Source: an uncultured Bacillota bacterium
GTDB lineage: Bacteria; Bacillota_I; Bacilli_A; RFN20; CAG-631
Direction of reading: 5' to 3'
Assembly (NCBI GenBank): GCA_905197115.1
Contig: CAJJXN010000076.1
Location: 1 to 6,760 of the forward strand
Length of the DNA stretch: 6,760 nt
Within the stretch, counting starts at the first letter, position 1. Every line of letters begins with the position of its first letter. The position numbers and the translations under genes were made by a program. Below, piece after piece: positions 1 through 5,849 of this stretch. Under the pieces are notes generated by a model. That model had not been told where the DNA came from. It was given only the letters and a program-made list of their open reading frames with translations, and searched no databases.

Positions 1-298
1 GATAAACGCTAGATAAACCACTATAAGAAGTATAATAAGTATGTGTTTTTATCATCAAATCATACAATGATGAACGAAGTTGATTTCCCATTAATTTTTT
101 GGCAATATCTTGGTAATAACCTTCATAATATTTTTCTTCTTCAACAATATCACTTGAAGTCGAATTTGATTCTTCGCCAATACTAGAAGAAATAAAAAGA
201 TTGCTACTATTATTATTTTCGATTTTTTTATCACAACTTGATAATAAACAACTTGCCATTAAACATGACAACAATAAAAAAGAATTCTTTTTATTCAT
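1..298 (-). CDS. Secreted lipoprotein resembling endonuclease I family nuclease, 5' part only
   Basis: The leftward frame reads 99 codons from ATG 298 without a stop and leaves the window. The N-terminus MNKKNSFLLL is a short signal peptide with two possible lipobox cysteines, MASC (Cys17) and LSSC (Cys22). The second fits best because charged DKK follows. A Ser/Asn/Glu-rich linker spans about residues 26-55. Residues 57-99 (YYEGYY..., then LMGNQLRSSLYDLM, then H86 and YSGLSSVY) resemble the first helices of the endonuclease I (EndA/NucM) family, whose secreted members cleave DNA or RNA non-specifically. The catalytic core lies beyond the edge, so activity cannot be judged. In-frame ATGs at 322, 319 and 313 also exist. 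ATG 298 is preferred because it starts directly at the signal peptide and lies downstream of the likely promoter. Lipoprotein status is fairly sure; nuclease family is moderate. Confidence 0.7.
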   Translation of the reverse strand, partial: MNKKNSFLLLSCLMASCLLSSCDKKIENNNSSNLFISSSIGEESNSTSSDIVEEEKYYEGYYQDIAKKLMGNQLRSSLYDLMIKTHTYYTSYSGLSSVY

Positions 299-323
299 TT
301 TCAACCATCTCATTTCCATCATT

Positions 324-352
324 ATTGTAATAAATATTATTTTGTAAGTCTA
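324..352 (-). promoter_or_regulatory. Possible sigma-A promoter of the lipoprotein gene
   Basis: Read leftward, TAGACT (347-352, 4 of 6 matches to TTGACA) is separated by 17 bases from TACAAT (324-329, 5 of 6 matches to TATAAT). Transcription would begin near 317, excluding ATGs 322 and 319 as starts. The region is very AT-rich, so chance matches are likely. Confidence 0.35.
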
Positions 353-394
353 TATCAAAATTTATATTTATATATAAAATTATTAAAAAATTCA

Positions 395-423
395 TTTCTA
401 TTTCTCAAAAGAAATTGTATAAT
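395..423 (+). promoter_or_regulatory. Promoter of galE
   Basis: A perfect -10 box TATAAT lies at 418-423, 17 bases downstream of a weak -35 box TTTCTA (395-400). Upstream is a run of A/T that could act as an UP element. The predicted start near 430 gives a leader of about 20 bases containing AAGCGGGTG (435-443), a Shine-Dalgarno sequence 5 bases before the galE ATG. Confidence 0.55.
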
Positions 424-448
424 ATAGAAGAAGAAAGCGGGTGTAATA

Positions 449-1462
449 ATGAAAATATTAGTGGCAGGTGGAGCGGGCTATATTGGCACTCATACTTGTG
501 TAGAATTAATCTTGGCAAATCATCAAATTGTAATTGTAGATAATCTTTGTAACTCTAAATATGAAGCTGTAAAGAGAGTAGAAGAAATTACGCACACATC
601 TATCCCTTTTTATCAAATTGATATTTTAAATTATGAAGAATTAAAAAAAGTTTTTGAAAAAGAACATTTTGATGGAATTATTCATTTTGCTGGTCTTAAA
701 TGCGTTCCAGAATCTGTAAAAGTACCTTTAGATTATTATAAAAATAACATTGATGGAACTTTAGTTCTACTTCGTTTAATGAAGGAATTTAACGTTAAAA
801 ACATCGTATTTAGTTCAAGTGCCACAGTCTATGGAGATCCTCAAAAATTACCATTAACTGAAGATTGTCCTTTAAGTGCAACCAATCCGTATGGAAGAAC
901 CAAACTTTTTATCGAATATATTTTAAAAGATTTTTATGAAAGTGATCATCACTTTAATATCGCTATTTTAAGATATTTTAATCCGATTGGCGCTCATCCT
1001 TCTGGTTTAATTGGAGAAGATCCAAATGGAATTCCAAATAATTTAGTTCCTTACGTAACCCAAGTTGCCATTGGCAAATTACCTCATTTAAATGTTAACG
1101 GAAATGATTACCCAACCAAAGATGGTACAGGTGTACGTGATTATATTCACGTATGTGATTTAGCCAGAGGTCATGTTTTAGCTTTAGAAAAATTACAAAC
1201 CAATTGTGGACTTGTAATTTATAATTTAGGTACAGGAAAAGGCTATAGTGTATTAGAAGTTGTCGACGCATTTTCTAAAGCGGTAGGTTTTGATATTCCA
1301 TATCAATTTGCTAAGCGTAGAGCGGGTGATATTGCTGCTTGTTATGCAGATCCAACAAAGGCTTATAATGAACTTCATTTTGAGACTCAATTTGACATGG
1401 AAGTAATGGCTAGAGACGCTTGGAATTGGCAAAAAAACAATCCAAATGGATACGATAAATAA
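449..1462 (+). CDS. galE: UDP-glucose 4-epimerase GalE
   Basis: This cytosolic extended short-chain dehydrogenase/reductase of 337 residues (typical GalE length) interconverts UDP-glucose and UDP-galactose using tightly bound NAD+. The dinucleotide-binding loop GxxGxxG is at residues 7-13 (GGAGYIG), followed by Asp31-Asn32 for the NAD ribose. SSSATVYG (122-129) supplies Ser124, and Y148-x3-K152 is the catalytic Tyr/Lys pair. Blocks typical of GalE follow: RYFNPIGAHPSG (175-186), EDPNGIPNNLVPY (190-202), DYPTKDGTGVRDYIH (220-234). Cys298 occupies the position of E. coli Tyr299; a small residue here is known to let GalE also accept UDP-GlcNAc/UDP-GalNAc. The gene is monocistronic, with its own promoter and terminator, and no galK/galT lies beside it. 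That suggests supply of UDP-Gal or UDP-GalNAc for glycans as much as galactose catabolism. Confidence 0.96.
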   Translation: MKILVAGGAGYIGTHTCVELILANHQIVIVDNLCNSKYEAVKRVEEITHTSIPFYQIDILNYEELKKVFEKEHFDGIIHFAGLKCVPESVKVPLDYYKNNIDGTLVLLRLMKEFNVKNIVFSSSATVYGDPQKLPLTEDCPLSATNPYGRTKLFIEYILKDFYESDHHFNIAILRYFNPIGAHPSGLIGEDPNGIPNNLVPYVTQVAIGKLPHLNVNGNDYPTKDGTGVRDYIHVCDLARGHVLALEKLQTNCGLVIYNLGTGKGYSVLEVVDAFSKAVGFDIPYQFAKRRAGDIAACYADPTKAYNELHFETQFDMEVMARDAWNWQKNNPNGYDK

Positions 1463-1476
1463 GCTATTTTCAATTT

Positions 1477-1508
1477 AAAACTAATCGAATTAAAAGATTA
1501 GTTTTTTT
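1477..1508 (+). terminator. Rho-independent terminator after galE
   Basis: Arms AAAACTAATC (1477-1486) and GATTAGTTTT (1496-1505) pair perfectly around a 9-base loop and run into seven Ts (1502-1508). The stem is AT-rich, as is common in such genomes. It begins 15 bases after the galE stop and abuts the next gene's promoter. Confidence 0.8.
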
Positions 1509-1509
1509 A

Positions 1510-1538
1510 TTGGCTTAATGAAATAATTATTATATAAT
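1510..1538 (+). promoter_or_regulatory. Promoter of the ADP-ribosylglycohydrolase gene
   Basis: TTGGCT (1510-1515, 4 of 6 matches) and a perfect TATAAT (1533-1538) are spaced by 17 bases. The predicted transcription start is near 1545. The in-frame TTG at 1541 would therefore lie upstream of the transcript and cannot be the start codon. Confidence 0.75.
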
Positions 1539-1556
1539 GATTGCATAAAGAAATAA

Positions 1557-1563
1557 GAGAGGT
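1557..1563 (+). promoter_or_regulatory. Ribosome binding site that fixes the start at ATG 1571
   Basis: GAGAGGT lies 7 bases before ATG 1571, ideal spacing. Together with the promoter position it selects this ATG over the in-frame TTG 30 bases upstream. Confidence 0.75.
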
Positions 1564-1570
1564 AAGAACT

Positions 1571-2911
1571 ATGGGAACTTTAAAAGATTGGTGTTGGATG
1601 CATTATGAGCAATATATGATGCGTGAATACTTACAATGTAAAAAAGAGGGAAGATTAGTAGAAGATTTACGCCCTTTTTGTGAATTTGTTGAACAAAATT
1701 ATGGAAAAAGAGATGTAAAAAAACTAGGAGAAGCTTTAGGTGAATTATTAACAAATGCTCCTATGGATCCAAATTTTACTTATGTTGAACCTTCTAATTA
1801 TGAACAAATTCTTTTGTTAAGACCAACACAAACATTTAATGCCGTTTCTATCGAAAAAATAGATAATTTAAAAAATCATTTAGCAGGTGCTTGGATTGGT
1901 AGAATCGCTGGCTGTTTATTAGGCAAACCACTTGAAGGATGGAGAACTGATCGACTTTATCCACTTTTAAAACAAACAAATAATTATCCTATGCATCGTT
2001 ATGTAACAAAAAAAGATTTTACTCCTAAAATGATTAAAGAATTATATATAGATGAAAATGCTTGTTGGGCAGATAATGTTAAGGATGCTTCTCCAGCTGA
2101 TGACGATACCACTTATACGGTATTAGGTCTCAAAATGATTGAAAGTTTTGGCAGAGACTTTTCTTCAAATGATGCTTTAGAAACATGGATGCGCTTTTTA
2201 CCAATTGTTACCACATGCACGGCTGAACGCTATACTTATCGAAATGCAGCAAGAGGTTTATTACCGCCAGAAACAGCAAAATATCAAAATCCTTATCGCG
2301 AATATATTGGTGCGCAAATTCGAGCTGATTTCTTTGGATATGCGAATCCTGGAAACCCAAAAGAAGCTGCCTTTATGGCATTTAAAGATGGTGCAATTTC
2401 TCATGTCGGAAATGGAATATATGGTGAAATGTGGGTAGCAGCTATGATTGCTATTGCTGCTGTATGTAATGATCCGGAAACCATTATTTGTCAAGCTTTA
2501 GAACAAATACCTCAAAATTGTCGTTTACGTGAGCACGTTTTAGATGTAGTAAACAATTATAAAAATAATATGAGTGAAGAAGATTCTCGTGCCTTTTTAC
2601 ATGAAAGATACAATGAAAACATTGAACTTGAATGGGGTTATGTTTTAACCAATGCTGCAGTTGTAGCTCATGGTATTTTATATGGTGAAGGCGATTTTGC
2701 AAAATCCATTTGTTTCGCTGTTCAATGTGGTTTTGACACTGATTGTAATGGAGCAACCGTTGGAAGTGTCGTTGGAATGATGGTTGGCGAATCAAAAATT
2801 GACTCTTATTGGTATGACACTTTCCACAAAAAATTATTGACTTCAGTGGATGGCTATAATTGTGTTTCTATCGATGAATTAGTTAAAAAAACAATTTCTT
2901 TATTAAAATAG
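1571..2911 (+). CDS. ADP-ribosylglycohydrolase family protein
   Basis: The protein has 446 residues from ATG 1571. The family uses two metal ions to hydrolyse ADP-ribose from proteins, nucleic acids or small molecules; the substrate here cannot be told. The core begins near residue 103 with the family's first helix, WIGRIAGCLLGKPLEGW (108-124). DDDT (177-180) matches the first metal-binding cluster, HVGNGIYGEMW (278-288) is a conserved mid-domain block, and GFDTDCNGATVG (387-398) is the second metal-binding cluster, with Asp389 and Asp391. No signal peptide or clear membrane segment is seen, so it is probably cytosolic. The first 100 residues (rich in Trp/Tyr/Met, then ordinary helix-like sequence) are outside the recognised core and I do not identify them. 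It has its own promoter and terminator, so it appears monocistronic. No ADP-ribosyltransferase is visible nearby. Family assignment is firm, function open. Confidence 0.9.
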   Translation: MGTLKDWCWMHYEQYMMREYLQCKKEGRLVEDLRPFCEFVEQNYGKRDVKKLGEALGELLTNAPMDPNFTYVEPSNYEQILLLRPTQTFNAVSIEKIDNLKNHLAGAWIGRIAGCLLGKPLEGWRTDRLYPLLKQTNNYPMHRYVTKKDFTPKMIKELYIDENACWADNVKDASPADDDTTYTVLGLKMIESFGRDFSSNDALETWMRFLPIVTTCTAERYTYRNAARGLLPPETAKYQNPYREYIGAQIRADFFGYANPGNPKEAAFMAFKDGAISHVGNGIYGEMWVAAMIAIAAVCNDPETIICQALEQIPQNCRLREHVLDVVNNYKNNMSEEDSRAFLHERYNENIELEWGYVLTNAAVVAHGILYGEGDFAKSICFAVQCGFDTDCNGATVGSVVGMMVGESKIDSYWYDTFHKKLLTSVDGYNCVSIDELVKKTISLLK

Positions 2912-2940
2912 TTAATTTTAGTTATAATTTTTATATCCAC

Positions 2941-2981
2941 AAATTTTAAAAAGCTTACTTTAATTAGTAAGCTTTTATTTT
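2941..2981. terminator. Bidirectional terminator between convergent genes
   Basis: Arms AAAAGCTTACT (2949-2959) and AGTAAGCTTTT (2966-2976) pair perfectly around the 6-base loop TTAATT. A T-rich tail follows rightward (to 2981) and, on the other strand, a T-rich tail follows leftward (A-rich 2941-2952). It serves the glycohydrolase gene and the serpin gene; the serpin stop codon (2975-2977) overlaps the hairpin. Confidence 0.85.
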
Positions 2982-4414
2982 AAAGTCGGATGCACAACAT
3001 ATCCTAAATAAAGAGGTAAATCATTGCTATCATAAATGATATAAATAAAGGGCTGATCTAATTTTACTTCTAAAACATCAACCATTGGAGCGGCAGATTT
3101 CGCAGCTCCCATTGAAAATGTTAAAGAGCGGATAGTTGTTCCATCTTCATGAAAAGAAATAGCATTTTTTTGTTTTACCCATTTTAAATAAATACTTGAA
3201 TCTTCCACATTTTTGAAAGCGTGGTTTAAGCTTTGACTATTTGAATCAAAAAGCTCATTTAATCCCAATATTTTTAAAGACTCTGTAAAGTCAATTTGAT
3301 AAGATAAATCTAATTTTGGAAGACTTAAATCAATGCAGTTTTCTACTTTTTTACTTTCATCTTCTAAAAAAATATTTTTATTTCCGATTAAATCAAATAT
3401 ATTTTCTCCCTCTAAAGATTTTGGAACTAAATATTGAATCTTAATCCCATTTGTATAATTATCATAAAAACTTACATATTGATCATAGTCATAATAATAA
3501 CCATAATAAGTGTGATTCATAAAAGTAGTTTTTATTTTTTGACCATCTTGTGTATAAAAGTCATCAACAAAATTATTTTTAGAACTAAATGTGTGAAACC
3601 ATTTTTGATCAAAATAAAATGTAGATAGAAAATATATCGAAGTCAAATCATCTATTTCAAAATCATTTACATCTATATAATTTGTAGTATTCATTCTTTG
3701 ATCTATCCAATCAAGCATTTTTTCTATGTCATAATTATTTAAAAAATCTAATTGAAAAGCTTCTGTATAATTATTTGATAATTGATTAATAAAGTTTTGA
3801 TTTACTTCATATTTATTTGTCAAAAAAACTGAATTATACATTTGTAAAGTTCCATTTTCATTAGCAAAAAAATCATTTTGAAACATTTTTCTTATATTTT
3901 CTTGTCTAGTTTGATAGTTTATCTCAAATAAAGTATCAAACACATTTAATATTTCTTGTTGATTCGTTGCTAAACTAATATTATTTAAATTTTGATATAA
4001 ACTTAAGGGTGCAAATGAATAATTTTCATTAATATTTTTCGATACTTGGTAGATTTTATTGACAAAATTTAATAAAGATATCTTAAAATCTTCATCTACT
4101 TTTTGTGGTTCATAGTGATTTGGATAAATAATCGTATTTAACTTTTGAAAAGTTTCTGATTCCATCATTTTTAAATCATTTAAAGCAAATTTTCTTTTTA
4201 CTTCCTTTACACTTGTTTTAGATTGAATAGATGATAAAAAAGGGATAGAAAAAAAACATAAAAAACCCCATCCGATAGTAGCAAGAATTACCTTTCTTAA
4301 AGGAAATCTTTTCATTTTTTTAGATTCTATCGGTAATTTTGTGACATCAAATGATAAATCAACTTCTAATTTTGAAGTTAAATCCTGCTTTAACTTCTTT
4401 TTTAATTTATTCAT
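2975..4414 (-). CDS. Membrane-anchored serpin-domain protein, putative anti-sigma factor
   Basis: The protein has 479 residues: a lysine-rich cytoplasmic N-terminus (1-40), one membrane segment (about 42-62, basic residues K32-K41 just before it, suggesting N-inside), a short linker, then an outer serpin domain (about 105-479). Serpin blocks: YSFAPLSLYQNL (132-143), YFLSTFYFDQKWF (261-273), LSLPKLDLSYQIDF (363-376) with LGLNELFD (383-390), the hinge HEDGTT (422-427), and VKLDQPFIYII (450-460), which fits the serpin signature pattern as I recall it. Near the end is LYLGYVVHP (468-476). The gene overlaps the upstream sigma gene by 8 bp (ATGAATAA) and has a strong AAAGGAG site 9 bases before ATG 4414, so the two are made together. 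I infer that the N-terminus binds the sigma factor and the serpin domain senses an outside signal. The alternative is a surface protease inhibitor that is merely a target of the sigma factor. No zinc-type anti-sigma motif (HxxxCxxC) is present. The serpin fold is firm; the anti-sigma role is inferred. Confidence 0.85.
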   Translation of the reverse strand: MNKLKKKLKQDLTSKLEVDLSFDVTKLPIESKKMKRFPLRKVILATIGWGFLCFFSIPFLSSIQSKTSVKEVKRKFALNDLKMMESETFQKLNTIIYPNHYEPQKVDEDFKISLLNFVNKIYQVSKNINENYSFAPLSLYQNLNNISLATNQQEILNVFDTLFEINYQTRQENIRKMFQNDFFANENGTLQMYNSVFLTNKYEVNQNFINQLSNNYTEAFQLDFLNNYDIEKMLDWIDQRMNTTNYIDVNDFEIDDLTSIYFLSTFYFDQKWFHTFSSKNNFVDDFYTQDGQKIKTTFMNHTYYGYYYDYDQYVSFYDNYTNGIKIQYLVPKSLEGENIFDLIGNKNIFLEDESKKVENCIDLSLPKLDLSYQIDFTESLKILGLNELFDSNSQSLNHAFKNVEDSSIYLKWVKQKNAISFHEDGTTIRSLTFSMGAAKSAAPMVDVLEVKLDQPFIYIIYDSNDLPLYLGYVVHPTLK

Positions 4415-4940
4415 AAAATGACTCTCCTTTGTAATGTTTTTTTATTTTATCAAGTGTTCTTTTAAATTTTGAAGATATTGAATTGACCGTTACATTTTTT
4501 TCTTTTGCAATTTCTTTAAATGTAAAATCATACAAATAATGATAAATAAGTAATTCTAGTTCTTCTTCATTTAAAAAGTTTTTAAACTTTTGAAGATAAC
4601 TCTTAAAATCATTTGTAGAAGTCGATTGAATATCGATTGTTTCAGCTAAAATTGTTTCTTTTTGTTGTTTATCTATGTAATTTAAAGATAAATTTTTAGC
4701 GATATAAACTAAATAGTATTTTAGATTTTTATTTTCATTTAAGCGATCTTTATTTAGATAAAATTGCATAAAGGTTTCATTCGTAATATCTTCTGCCACT
4801 ACATTATTTTTAACAATTTTTAAAGAAACATAAAAAATTAAATAAACATACTCTTGATAAATCATGTTGAAAGCATCTTCCATTACTTTTCTAGAGGAAG
4901 ATTTTAAAGCATATAATGTTTTATTGTTTATTTTTTTCAT
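4407..4940 (-). CDS. ECF-type RNA polymerase sigma factor (sigma-70 family)
   Basis: At 177 residues it has the usual size of extracytoplasmic-function sigma factors, with regions 2 and 4 only. Region 2 spans about 24-92: FNMIYQEYVYLIFYV (24-38), then AEDITNETFMQFY (49-61), the region 2.2 core-polymerase contact with Glu50-Asp51, and LKYYLVYIAKNLSLNYID (73-90) for promoter melting and -10 recognition. A linker (93-120) precedes region 4 (122-170), LNEEELELLIYHYLYDF, with the helix-turn-helix FKEIAKEKNVTVNSISSKF (141-159). It directs polymerase to a small regulon, probably including its own operon. It overlaps the serpin gene downstream, the standard place of an anti-sigma gene. ATG 4940 has AAAGGTG (4954-4960) as a site, with rather long 13-base spacing. 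The 57-base gap upstream holds no convincing sigma-A promoter and no terminator. The family is firm; its subgroup is not determined. Confidence 0.9.
   Translation of the reverse strand: MKKINNKTLYALKSSSRKVMEDAFNMIYQEYVYLIFYVSLKIVKNNVVAEDITNETFMQFYLNKDRLNENKNLKYYLVYIAKNLSLNYIDKQQKETILAETIDIQSTSTNDFKSYLQKFKNFLNEEELELLIYHYLYDFTFKEIAKEKNVTVNSISSKFKRTLDKIKKHYKGESFYE
4424..4430 (-). promoter_or_regulatory. Strong ribosome binding site of the serpin gene, inside the sigma gene
   Basis: Read leftward, AAAGGAG ends 9 bases before ATG 4414 and lies within the last codons of the sigma gene. Combined with the 8-bp overlap it indicates translational coupling. Confidence 0.75.
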
Positions 4941-4997
4941 AACATTTATACTTCACCTTTCATTAAATAATACAAAGAAATGATAACTTTTCGTCGG

Positions 4998-5738
4998 TTA
5001 AGTATGTGGATATTGTTTTTTGCTGATATTTTCATATGGAACAACTGTATGTGGAGGAAGGGTATACGCTAATTTTGTTATTTCTTCTTTTAAATATTCA
5101 CAAATTCTTTTCTTTTCCATATTAAAATCATTATCGGGATTAAATTCAATGGGCGTACCTATGATAACCTTTTTGCATTTTGGAGCTACATAACTCGGAT
5201 AAAAATAAACTGTTTTTTTCGTTTTTGCATGATATAATTGGGCAACACTAACAAAATTTTGTAAAAATTCATTAACAATATTATTAAAAGGAACATGTTC
5301 TTCTGGCATAATAATAATATCATTACCTTCTGTCATTGCTTTTATAGATTGCTTTGCAGTCGTGTAATAGCGAGTATCCTTATATACAGGAATTGTGTCT
5401 GTATATTTAAAAATATATTGAGATAAAGGGGCTAACGTTTTAGAAAGTCCTTTGTAAAACCATCTACTTTTCTTTTTATTTGGCCAAAAATCTTTCATCG
5501 CATAATCAGGAAATTCTTTTTTATCAAACATTTCTCCAATACACCATATTTTCTTTTTTCTTGGATAATAAAGTTGATAAGCTAAAGGACCACCCATTTG
5601 TGCATGATTACTAATAATAATGCACCCATCTTTTTTTAATTCTTCTTTAATATCAAATGTATATTTGGTAGTAAAGCTTTTTGCAATTGATTGTAAAAAG
5701 CGAAAAAACATCGGTTTCTTTTTTTCTTTTTTCATCAT
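4998..5738 (-). CDS. PlsC-like (lysophospholipid) acyltransferase family protein, altered HX4D box
   Basis: The protein has 246 residues, or 245 if it starts at the adjacent ATG 5735. GAGGAA (5742-5747) is 6 bases from that ATG and only 3 from 5738, so the second is slightly better. The order of blocks is that of 1-acylglycerol-3-phosphate acyltransferases: CIIISNHAQMGGP (39-51) in the catalytic-box position, TIPVYKDTRYYTTAKQSIKAM (115-135) for substrate binding, and the glycine/PE block EGNDIIIMPEEH (137-148). The usual HX4D catalytic motif reads His45-x4-Gly50, so the aspartate is missing. I recall a Clostridia/Bacilli group with this NHxQxxGP form and the same LPPHTVVPY ending (228-236). 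It is basic at the N-terminus and probably a peripheral membrane enzyme of lipid or cell-envelope modification; the reaction is unknown. No terminator separates it from the sigma gene, so co-transcription is possible. Confidence 0.75.
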   Translation of the reverse strand: MMKKEKKKPMFFRFLQSIAKSFTTKYTFDIKEELKKDGCIIISNHAQMGGPLAYQLYYPRKKKIWCIGEMFDKKEFPDYAMKDFWPNKKKSRWFYKGLSKTLAPLSQYIFKYTDTIPVYKDTRYYTTAKQSIKAMTEGNDIIIMPEEHVPFNNIVNEFLQNFVSVAQLYHAKTKKTVYFYPSYVAPKCKKVIIGTPIEFNPDNDFNMEKKRICEYLKEEITKLAYTLPPHTVVPYENISKKQYPHT

Positions 5739-5769
5739 ATATTCCTCACATTCAAATATATAGTAGTAC

Positions 5770-5797
5770 TTTTTTTATTTTTTTTCTATCTTTTTTT
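5770..5797. repeat. Three phased T-tracts in the divergent intergenic region
   Basis: Runs of 7, 8 and 7 Ts (5770-5776, 5778-5785, 5791-5797) have centres 8-13 bases apart, close to one helical turn, which may bend the DNA. No hairpin precedes them, so they are not a terminator. They would form the A-rich leader of the acyltransferase mRNA. Confidence 0.4.
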
Positions 5798-5805
5798 ATA
5801 TTTGA

Positions 5806-5834
5806 ATTATATTCAAATATTTGAAATGTTTGAA
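5806..5834 (-). promoter_or_regulatory. Possible promoter of the acyltransferase (and downstream) genes
   Basis: Read leftward, TTCAAA (5829-5834, 4 of 6 matches) is followed after 17 bases by a perfect TATAAT (5806-5811). The leader would be about 60 bases and A-rich. The boxes lie inside the inverted-repeat cluster, so part of the match may be due to operator sequence. Confidence 0.45.
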
Positions 5835-5849
5835 ATCAAGTGGTATAAT
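5821..5849 (+). promoter_or_regulatory. Strong promoter of the GPH symporter gene
   Basis: TTGAAA (5821-5826, 5 of 6 matches) and a perfect TATAAT (5844-5849) are spaced by 17 bases, and TGG directly before the -10 makes it an extended -10 box. The -35 overlaps the 14-bp palindrome, so a bound repressor would block it. Confidence 0.8.

Noticed and set aside
299..448. Small gene between the lipoprotein and galE
   Set aside because: The 150 bases are almost entirely A/T with frequent stops and are explained by two divergent promoters.
1541..1570. In-frame TTG start giving ten extra residues to the glycohydrolase
   Set aside because: TTG 1541 is only three bases after the predicted -10 box, upstream of the likely transcript start, and lacks a ribosome binding site; ATG 1571 has GAGAGGT at 7 bases.
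1569..1754. Leftward 61-codon open frame
   Set aside because: Lies wholly within the glycohydrolase gene on the other strand; low-complexity Leu/His/Phe sequence and no recognisable motif.
2205..2795. Open frames of 77-103 codons on both strands
   Set aside because: All are inside the conserved core of the glycohydrolase gene; their translations resemble no family and have no convincing start context.
3434..3628. Rightward 64-codon open frame, Ile-rich and membrane-like
   Set aside because: Antisense of the serpin gene; the Ile/Val runs are the complement of Asn/Asp/Tyr codons, and no ribosome binding site was recognised.
4941..4997. Autoregulated ECF promoter before the sigma gene
   Set aside because: CGACG occurs near 4993, but no matching -35 element at a sensible distance could be recognised; a TATTAT box has no fitting -35 either.
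5589..5606. Acyltransferase gene treated as a pseudogene because of the lost Asp
   Set aside because: The frame is intact, other blocks are well conserved, and the NHxQxxGP form appears to be a family variant.
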